The translations under genes were made by a program, and so were the position numbers. DNA of 64,000 bases, from positions 1-64,000 of the forward strand of contig NAVB01000054.1 in assembly GCA_002179805.1 (NCBI GenBank), in the 5' to 3' direction. The notes under the pieces are model-generated. The model was not told where the DNA came from and made no database searches. It saw nothing but the letters and a program-made list of their open reading frames with translations. This document shows, piece after piece, positions 55,246 through 64,000 of the stretch (position 1 is the first letter of the stretch; the number at the start of each line of letters is the position of its first letter). Source of the stretch: Acanthamoeba lenticulata. Lineage: Eukaryota; Discosea; Longamoebia; Acanthamoebidae.

Positions 55246-58200
55246 ATGAATAACGCGGTCAGTGGGGAATTCATTGGCCGATTTTACCAGTTCATTAAAG
55301 AAAATGGTACCATGCACATGAGCCCATCATCAGCAAGTACATTTGTTGAGCTCGCAATCGATTCTCACGATTCTTGCGGCACCTGCAGAGGCGAAACTTC
55401 GAGAAGGCTCCATGGTTTTGCCGCTCAATCCGGCCTCCCTTGAACTCTTGAACGATGCTATGCACGAGTTCAGACAGATCGGTACGCGCTGCGGCTCTGG
55501 TCAGACTGTGTGCGCACATGACCTGATGAGAAATGGCCAGGCAAGCGCATCACGACGCTATCGCCGACGTCCAAGGGCACCACCTATCGTGACACCATGA
55601 CCCGCTTGTCCATACTGCTCGAGGAGATTCCCTGCGTGCGGGTACGGTGATGATGGTGGCCGTCCACCTCTTTGATCTCGCGCGCACTTACCGCGCCATC
55701 CCTCCAGTTGGAGTCCAGGAAGTCGGGCCAGCTCGAGTGCAAGACGATGGTCAACCTCAGCCGCTTCAAGTCCCTGCAGTACCTCGAGGTGCTGCCACAC
55801 CCTGGCGTACGCACGTGTGTGCTGCAGCGCCCTCACTGTTCGGTGGCCGTGCGTCCAGATCGACGAGGTCTTTCCGCCGCTGATCCAAAACCTGCGGGAC
55901 AAAGTGGGGCCGCGCCTGGTGCAGCTCATCTGCCTCAACTCGGGCGTGACGACCATGCGCGACCTACTCGCGCCCGCCTCTGGCCGGGACGAGGTGCCGT
56001 GCCGCACCTCGCCAGCAGCCCTGGCTTAAGCTTTGCCTTACACCTGCGTGTGTGGTGTGTGTAGGGCGCCGAGGTCGAGCCCGAGTGGAGCGCGCTCAGC
56101 GTCTTTGATTGCAGCTACAACCAACTCGTGGTCATGGACGAGTCTCTTGTACGGGCGCACCCGCTCTGGGCCTATGCGCATGCCTTGGCTGTGGCTCATC
56201 CTCGAGACGCGCGCGTGTGGCGTTCGTGTCATCATAGCACGCGCTGAAGAACGTCACGCGAATGACGCTGGCGCATAACCTCATCCGCAAGGTCGAGAAC
56301 CTGGAACACTGCCATCGGCTCAGCCTGCTCGACCTCGGGTTCAACAAGATCGAGTCCGTGCAGGACATCCACATTGTGCTGGGCGGGCTCAAGACGCTCG
56401 TCCTGCGCCACAATCAGCTTCGATCAACCCTCACCCTGGAGAAACTCTACTCGCTCGAGCGGCTCGACCTCGGCGGCAACCTCATCGAGCACGAAGACGA
56501 GATCAAGCGGCTGGCCGAGCTGCCGCTCCTCGTCTACCTCAACACGCTGGGCAACCCCGTGTGCGTCCGCGGGCGACCAGGGGCAGCGCGGCCCGCTGGA
56601 CGCGAGGAGAACTACCGCCTTTACCGGCGTGACGTTGTCACTCACTTCCTCGTCGGGCGAAGCGACATCAACGAGCGTCTTCAAGTCTTTGACGAGCAGC
56701 CCCTGGACGAGGCCGAGATCCGACAAGCCCTGCAGGCTTCGACGAGGTGCGCTCCAAGCCTACTTTGTGACTTTTTTTTTTTTTTCTAATTTGTTTTCTG
56801 ACCTTTCTGTGCGACACAAGCAGGCGCTCAGCTGCGCCTCCGCCGGATCGCTTCACGACGCTGTCGCCAGCGCGCAACGTCGGCTCGGCCTCGGACGTGC
56901 CCGCGCGAGCGCCTGCTTCCCCGGTCGTCCCCTCCGCGGGCCCTCCGACAAGCGATGCTCCAACAATCAGTGCGAGTGATGACGAGTCTCCAGGTACAAC
57001 AATTCTTTACATATTTTCATATTGCTTCTTATATTTTGAATTAATTTTTGATTTATTCTTTCAGCTGCACTACTTCGGTTGAAGCCGACCAACGCGGGCG
57101 GGATGGCGATTGCAAGCGCCGCCGGCGCCACGACGTCAGAGCACGAATTGGCCGATGCGGTGAACAACCAACCCGCTGGACTGCCTGGTACTGTTGCCAC
57201 ATCATTCCTTTCCGTTCTTCTTCTTCGTCTTCTTTGGCCTCACTCCCTCTTCTCATCCCTGTTGCATGTGGCATGTGATGGTCGTGAATGCGTGTGGGAA
57301 CGCCGTGCGGGTCGCGACCTCAACAGCCGAACTCCTCGTGCGGCCCAAAAAGAAGAAGGTTCACCATTCCGTGCTCAAATCAAAATTTAATCCTTATGTT
57401 ATGGTCTGGACCGACCCGTGAGTGGTGGATCACCAGCGACGGCATCCATTTTATCTCTCTTTCTCATATGCACACTCTTTATTTCATTTATTTGATAGCA
57501 AATAAATGGTCTTATTATTGCTTTTCGAGAAGAAAAATAATATCAATTCGGTTGTCATATTTTCTTGTCTTATTACTTCGATTAAATAACTTGTTTGTGT
57601 ATAAAATCCCAACAGAAGAAGCGCGTGGCGGTGATCGAGGCCGTGAGCTCGCCCTCGGCCTCGCCGCAGCGCCCGCCCAGGACGGAGCCTCGAGAGGTGA
57701 CGCCGAGCCGAAAGGGCGCCACGAGCCCCCGGCGACCGCTCGATGAAGCTGAGGCAAGTGACGCGAAGAAAGCAGACGAGGGACCGGAGGAGGCCGCCGC
57801 GTCATCGACCACTGCCAAGTCTGCGGACAACGAATTCGTGGCCAAGATCGAAGTGCGCCCACCTTCAGACTTTCGTGCCTTCTTGCTCTGGCTTTGGCGC
57901 TCATCAAACATGATCATGTGTCTTTCGCCGGGCGCAGGAACTGCACAAGCAAGGAGGCACGATGTGGCTGCTGGCCTTGAACGAGATGCAGCGAAAGGAG
58001 TTCGAGGAGGAGCAGCGGGCCAAAGAGAAGGAGCTGCGCGAGGCCCAGCAACAGCAGCAGCAGCAAGGTACCTTGCTACAACATGTGCCTTTCTTTGTTT
58101 TCTCGCGATGGTGTGATGCGGAGCTAACCCACCGCTGCAGCGCGCAAGGCGGCAACATCCCCTTCGTCGTCGGGCGCACCGGCCAAGAACGATGTGCGTT

Positions 58201-60962
58201 GGCCCCCCTCGGTCTGAGGGACCAACGCGCCGATGCTGACTTGCGACTTGTGGCTTTTTCGGCGTGGCACAATGCAGGCGCACCAGGCGTCGCTGCGCAT
58301 CCTGGAAGAGATCAAGACCGGCAAGATACTGCAGCTGTCAAGCAGCCCCGAGATCGCGCACTCGCTCAAGATGGGCCTCTCCAGTTCGCCCGATGACCAG
58401 CCGCACCCGGCATCTGCGGCGTCGCCGCCAGTGGCGACGACAAAGGTGACGGCAGCAGACGACGTCGCAGCCACGGCGCATGATGACCCATCTCGCTCGC
58501 CGGCCAACAGTCGGATCAACCTGGACGACCATGAGGACACGACGTACGCCGTTGGGTGATGTCAAAGCCCTCGTCTCAAACGACTCACCATCCTGTCCCT
58601 TGTGCTGCGCAGGACGGACGAGTTTACAGTGGAGATTGAGGGCCAGCTGCGGATTCTGCTCATCTCCAAGCGCTACGTCGTCGAAGCTGACGTCACCACG
58701 GGCAGGGACGTGGTGTCACACCAGGCCAAGTACATCACGTCCGTCCAGAGCCTCGCCAGTACGCCTCGTCTCAAATTGATTGTTTTTACTCTTTTCTCTT
58801 TTCTTTTTTATTTTATTGTTTTTTTTTGTTTTGTTTTTGTTCTTGTTTTCATTTATGTTTCCTTTACAAAAAATTATTGACGCGGGGGCTACAGTGGGCG
58901 GACGCCCTGCGGTGCGGGTCGAGTACGCACCGCCGCGAGCGGGCATGGAACTGCGCACCGACGTGCAGGACACCGCTATTTACGTGCTCGACGAGGCCGA
59001 CGAACGGTTCGCGCTTCTGCTCTCCTCATGGTCCGTCCTTGTCGGCCGACTGACGCTCATGGGGTGGTGGTACGAGCAGAGACCGGCTGGCCGACCTGCT
59101 GCAGGGCTTCGTGAACCAGAACAGCCAGGCGCGAGTCCAGTGCATGCGCTGCCTCAAGATCTACGACCGGCTGGCCGGGATGCAGACGTGCCGGTCGTGC
59201 GGCAGCACTTACCTCGTCCACTACGAGGAAGAGAAGAAGCCCGTCGCCGCGGCGGCGACGGTACCGCGCCACTCGATCTCCTCTTCGATCTCGGCCGCGG
59301 CCTCGTCGTCGGCCTCGACATTGGCGCAGTCGCTCACCGGAGCCGCGGCCACCGTGTTTTCCGGCGCGGCCGATCTGCTGACGACTGGGGCCACCGAGCT
59401 CGTCGGCCTGGCGCGAGGCGAGTCTCTCGCGTCGGCGGCCGCCATTGCCTCAACGCCAGCGGCTGCGGCAGCTGCGGCAGGATCGGCGGCGGGGTCGGTC
59501 AAGAGCGTGCCGATGCAAGAGGACTTCTCGAGCGAGACCATGGACGTCAATCTCCAGCTCCACCTTCGACTCACCTTCTTTCGCGTACGCGCTCTTCCAA
59601 GTCATCGGCCACTTCTACCGACGCTGACCCACTACGGTCCGTCATTTGCTTGACTCTCGTGGGCCGTGGGCCACTCGCACGCACAGGGAGGCGCGGACGA
59701 GCAGCTGGTCTACTTTTTCACGTCGGTCTTCCTGCCCTACGGCGCTCGGGCCCACGAGGAGACGTACGTGCGCCGGGCTTCGAGCTGGCCCGAAACTCTG
59801 ATGGGGACTATAAGCAATCAATCACTCACAAACACACAACATACAGGGTGGGACACCTGCTGCTCACGACACAGAACCTGTACATCCTCCAGCGCAAGCG
59901 GCGCCCGACCGAGTCCGATCCGGGCTTCGCGCTGGTGGCCGAGTACCGCCTGTCGCAGATCCGACGGCTCGTGATCGGCCTCTTTTACCAGTACTTCCGG
60001 GTCGAGGCCGACGAGCGGCAGGCCTTTGTGTTCCTCCCCAAGGAGCACGCCCGCACGCACGCCTTCATCGACCTCTTCCTTCAGTCCCGTACCGTTGCCT
60101 TCTCCTGCCATCAATTGACCGCGCTCGCTTGCTGGCTAATGAACGGAGTTGACCGTGGCGTTGCCCTTTGCCCAGTCTTGGCCGCGGAGGAAAAGGCGGC
60201 GGAGCCCATCGAGGCGGTGCACTACAACTCAGAGACGTTGGCCAACATGCAGACGCAGCTGCTATACCGCTTCCCCGACAAGACGCTGCACGTCTACGCG
60301 CTGCTCTACCACCGGTTGCCCTCCGCCCGGCCCAGGAGCATGCTACTCTCCTCGGCCCTCGCCGCCACTCGAGGTAGCCCTCGCGCCCATTTGTGGCCGC
60401 AGCCGCGGCGGTCCTGCCAAACTCACACGTGCCATGTGAGGGACGTCTGCAGACATGGGCGGGTGGATGACGCGAGCTCTGATCGTCACGGGCACGCACA
60501 TCGTGCTTGCCACGGAGGACTACAGCAGGTGGCCGGCGTTGCACTATCCATCGGTCAAGCCGCCGTCGTCGCCCCAGTTTGAGCTCGTCTCGGCGCACGA
60601 GGTGGCTGAGTTGGTCTCCATGGTAAGAGCCCCCAAAGGAGACGACGGACTGAACGAGATTCGTTAACTTGATTGTGTCCGCCATCGGGGCACAACGTGC
60701 AGGATCTTGATGCACAAGACACCACTGAGTTCAAGCTTGTTTTTGAGAAGGAGAGCACAGGCGCGCGGGCGACTTTGCAGCTTAAAACAGGTACAGCGGC
60801 TTGTCGTGCAGAGTCAGACCACTTGGTAGCTAATTTTTTGTCGTCTCCTCTTCTGCAGAACATGAGAATGAACGATCGAAGTTGTCGGTGTCGTTGGCCA
60901 AGATGTGGGAGAGCCTTTTCAAGCTGCCCCTTCCCATCAAGTACTACAACATCCCTGTCTGA
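55246..60962 (+). CDS. STK11IP: STK11IP (LKB1-interacting protein 1) homologue, leucine-rich repeat protein
   Basis: From ATG 55246 (MNNAVSGEFIGRFYQFIKEN), introns lead to AKLREGSMVLPLNPASLELL, then LSRFKSLQYLEVLPHPGV and DKVGPRLVQLICLNSGVTTM, which parallel the LIP1 N-terminus. The LRR block has LSVFDCSYNQLVVMDESL, LKNVTRMTLAHNLIRKVENL, CHRLSLLDLGFNKIESVQDI, GLKTLVLRHNQLRSTLTLEK and SLERLDLGGNLIEHEDEIKR. A long Ser/Pro/Ala-rich region follows. Two C-x2-C pairs (RVQCMRCLKIYDRL, then GMQTCRSCGSTYLVHYEE) match the zinc-ribbon-like segment of STK11IP. Later PH-like blocks include GHLLLTTQNLYILQRKRRP and QLLYRFPDKTLHVYALLYHR, then SLFKLPLPIKYYNIPV at the end. In animals STK11IP binds the kinase LKB1 and sits on lysosomes. 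At least fifteen exons; middle exon borders are approximate. Confidence 0.75.
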
Positions 60963-61146
60963 GACACCCAAATGCAAAAGAAAAAAAGGAATTGCAATTC
61001 CCCAGATTTTCTTTTTCTATTTTCCTATCTTGGCCGCGGAAATAGAGAAGGAAGCCAGAAGGGAAGGAAAAGGGCTGAGATCGAGCGCTCGAACCGGCCG
61101 ATCCCTGCAAACATAACCTTTAAACAACCACAACTAGCAGCCTACA

Positions 61147-63451
61147 ATGAATCGTGGTGCGGATTTGATGCGTGCTAATACAGGTTGCCATCCCTTGCAT
61201 CGTAGCCTGACCCGTGCACACGCGTTGATTGTGAACAGGACGTGGTGGCCGAGGCGGTTCTACCGTACGAGGTACGCAGCAGCGAGGCCGAGGTGGTTCG
61301 AGCAACACAAGAGGCGCATCCACGACCATGGCCCGGTCGGCCGGAACGCAGCGAGGGACGGCGCCTCAGCCTTCCTCCCGCCCCTCTCCAGCGGGTACGT
61401 TTTTATGAACACATGTGAAAGCATCAATCGCATCTCAAAGCATCATTAATTCATAATAAAAATAAATAAATAAAAATACAGGAGTGCCGCTGGGCATGAG
61501 CCAGCGCAAGGCGGCGCGTGACGCCCGCAAGCGACGCGATAAGGCCGAGCGCCGAGCACAGAGGAGTGGCGGCCGCGACGACACCGCCGCGCCGACGGGA
61601 TCTCGTCGTCGGGCTCCCGTCGACGATTACGTCGATGAAGAAGAGAGCATCGGCAGCGATGACGACGACGTCTTTCAGGAAGATGAAGAGGACATGATGC
61701 TCCAGCACGTCCTCGCCGCGTCGATGCTCGAGCAGGGCGGCAGTCTGCCCGCGTCTCTGCCCACCACCGGCTCGCAGCAGGATGACGACGAGATGGTGAT
61801 TGTCGAGGCCGAGGCTGGGAATCAGCCGGCGGCTGTCGTAGTGGCAAAGGGCGAAGGCCAAGCGGGGCAGGAGATGGACGAGGACGAGCTGCTGCAGCAG
61901 GCTCTCCTGATGTCCCTTCAGTCCTCATCACAGGAGCAGGAGCAGCAGGCAGTGGCCGCGGCTCCTGGCCCCGAACCCACGGCCTCGGACGACCAGGTTG
62001 TGGCTCGCAGCGGAGCGGGGGACAGTGGCGAGCGCAAGCGGCGGCTGGCGGCTCTCGCCGCGCGGAAGGCTGACGCCAGGTACGACAACGCCCTGGCCTC
62101 GGGCTCGATGTTGACCACACTGATGCTGATGCGCTGACGGCGGCGACAGGCCGATGGTGGCCGGGCAGCGACGCGATCGAAGACGGATGGAGCGTCGACG
62201 AGAGCGACGCGCGGCAGCGCTCGACTTGAACGCGGAGGACGAGGACGATTATGAGAACGATGAGGACTGGATTGTGTACGATGAGGTCGATGGCGGCGAG
62301 GGCCAGGCCGTGGAGGATGCTGAAGCGGCAGAGGCCATTCGGCTGTCGCTTCTCGCGCTAGACGGGCGGGGCGGCAGCGCGGCGGAGCCCATCGCCGTGG
62401 ACGAGCTCGAGGACGAGATCGCCAAGCAGTCGCGGAATCACCGAAAGCGCGTCGCCAGGTTGAGCTCCTCCTCTTCCCCTCCATCCTCCACGATCACTTC
62501 AAGTCTAACGAGAACGACTGGCGTGCAGTGAGGCGATCGTGATCAGCGATGACGAGGCTGGAGCCGAGCGGGCGCCGAGAGGCAGCCGCCGAGACGATGA
62601 GATTCTGATTGACCAGGCCAGCAGCGGCGGCAGCAGCCAGGACTCGGTGGAGAACGAGGACGAAGAGGAAGAGCTGAAGCGCGCCATCAGCCTCAGCCTC
62701 GCTGGTGGCGGTGAGGCCTCATCTGGCGCTCGGAGTGGTGGGGACGATGGCGGCGGCATCGCCACGCGGCTGCGTTCGAGGAAGCAGTCGCGACGTGAGC
62801 TTCAGCAGCGCGAGCGCGAGCGTCGGGACGAGGAGGAACGCCTGCGGCGGGAGGAGCTGCGAATTCAGCAGAATCGCGAGTTTGAGGAGAGCCTCTTGTG
62901 CGACCAGGCCATTGAACAGAGCCGCCGCGAGGAGGAGCAACGTGCGCTGGCGGACGCCGAGCGTGCGCGCGCCGAGGCAGACCAACAAAAGCGCACCGAA
63001 GAGGAGCGCCAGCGGGACCGCGACCGGCTCTACGCCGAGCTCAAGCACAAGTTTGAGGAAAATGCCAAGCAAGCGGGGACCGAGGTCAGCCAAGGTGAAC
63101 GGCGGGAAGTGGCGCTGGTCCTGCGGCTGCCGAATGGCGAGCGGCTGCCACAGCGCGTATTCAGTGCCGACGAGCGGCTCGAAGAGATCCGACAATACGC
63201 CACCCTCCAGCTCCTTGAACGCGACCGGTACGCCACGGCCGCATGCGCCCCTTGTGTAAAGCGATGACCCACTGACCGCATGGCACCTCACTTGGCGCAA
63301 CAACAGGATGGCCAAGCTCGACATCGTCTTTGTGACCGACTTCCCGCGGCGGCGGCTTGATGACTTCTCACGCACGCTGGCCGAGTGCGGGCTCGACCAG
63401 CGCACCCTCCTCACCATCACCGACGCGGCTTTTGCTGGCGACTCCACATAA
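61147..63451 (+). CDS. RGG, UIM and UBX domain protein
   Basis: Exon 1 (MNRGADLMRANT) splices in phase 1 to an RGG-box segment GRGGRGGSTVRGTQQRGRGG. A further phase-1 intron (about 61394-61480) leads to VPLGMSQRKAARDARKRRDK. Three ubiquitin-interacting-motif-like helices are visible: EDELLQQALLMSLQSSS, EAAEAIRLSLLAL and EELKRAISLSLAGG. A long charged coil includes REFEESLLCDQAIEQSRREE, seen in FAF-type UBX proteins. The C-terminal UBX domain is EVALVLRLPNGERLPQRVFS, then DERLEEIRQYATLQLLERD. An intron precedes KLDIVFVTDFPRRRLDDF and RTLLTITDA. UBX domains bind p97/CDC48, and UIMs bind ubiquitin, so it is a likely p97 adaptor. The RGG part is an unusual addition. The stop is TAA at 63449-63451. 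Confidence 0.83.
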
Positions 63452-63648
63452 GCAGTTGCCATAGCCTTGTTGTTGTTTCGTCACCCCGTGAACAAAAATC
63501 TTTTGGGGCAACATGAAAGATATAAATATCAACATGTCTTCTTGGAAGCAATCGGGGAGTTGCGGGACTAGGTTATCGTCTGGATTGGTGGTTCAACAGG
63601 TCGGCCATAAAAGCCCAGGCCACCAGCCTTTCCAACCCTCTCCACACA

Positions 63649-64000
63649 ATGCTGAAGCAGAAAGCAACCCTTGCCATTGTCCTACTCTTTGCCCTGTTGG
63701 CTCTGGCCACTGCTGGCCGTACGCACCACCACTAAAGATAATTTGATCACAACTACTAGATCCAACCACTAACTCCGTGTTGCTCTTGCTGCACTAAAAG
63801 GGCTTGCCCCGCTCATCAAGGGCAAAGATGCTTCTGCGCAGCGCATTCCCGGCGAGTACCTCGTCCATCTGAGTGCCAACCTCACTCGCCCCCTCTGTAA
63901 GCAACCCCTCAACTTTTTCTCTGCCATCCTTATTGTCTTGTTCACCCGGAGTTACATGGTTCATGGGATGGCTTTAAGTCGAGATGCAGGCCGCCACGTT
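63649..64000 (+). CDS. Start of a secreted subtilisin-like protease (partial)
   Basis: ATG at 63649 encodes a signal peptide (MLKQKATLAIVLLFALLALA). An intron from 63720 joins LAPLIKGKDASAQ and RIPGEYLVHLSANLTRPL, the opening strand of an inhibitor I9 propeptide as in proteinase K-like subtilases (IPG-x-Y-xV). A second intron begins at 63898 and a third exon opens near 63989. The catalytic part lies beyond the window, so the assignment rests on the prepropeptide alone. Confidence 0.55.

Overview
The window looks like nuclear DNA of an Acanthamoeba-type amoeba (Amoebozoa). The reasons are GC-rich exons broken by many short introns (about 50-120 bp, often starting GTAC), very short intergenic gaps, and gene content such as F-BAR/SH3, RhoGEF, RhoGAP and RUN proteins, a secreted family-16 glucanase and a Thr/Lys/His-rich eight-cysteine secreted protein. 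No bacterial operons, CRISPR arrays, tRNA or rRNA genes were seen. All gene models were spliced by eye from donor, acceptor and phase agreement, so spans run from start codon to stop codon and include introns.

Layout. 1-0.6 kb: 3' end of an unknown gene. 0.75-22.3 kb: F-BAR/SH3 protein, VIT/VWA protein, a 1,050-residue putative regulator, RhoGEF, C2/EF-hand protein, histidyl-tRNA synthetase of plant-organelle type, ankyrin protein and adenosine kinase. 22.5-33.7 kb: GRIP golgin (GCC185-like), a CENATAC (CCDC84) homologue of the minor spliceosome, RhoGAP and RUN coiled-coil protein. 33.9-38.3 kb: genes for surface or secreted products, including a GH16 glucanase facing an eight-cysteine protein that resembles cyst-wall lectins. 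38.3-39.9 kb: gene-poor, partly AT-rich tract with repeats and decayed coding sequence.

39.9-52.3 kb is the standout. Three neighbouring large genes share one plan: a P-loop GTPase with G1 G(A/D)THAGKS and G3 D(M/L)EG, a Cys/His cluster, a RING-like module, then a C-terminal effector. The effector is a patatin phospholipase with a filamin-like Ig tail in the first gene, an apparently active protein kinase in the second and a degenerate kinase in the third. The two kinase genes also carry tandem B-boxes and are transcribed head to head from a 259 bp gap. The effector swapping and sensor-like GTPase recall innate immune modules. This role is inference.

52.7-64 kb: F-box/WD40 protein whose last exon carries a repeat also found at 38.5 kb, a 76-residue protein, an STK11IP (LKB1-interacting protein) homologue, an RGG/UIM/UBX protein, and the start of a secreted subtilisin-like protease. 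Several genes fit actin and membrane traffic (F-BAR, RhoGEF, RhoGAP, RUN, golgin), but they are not arranged as a functional cluster.
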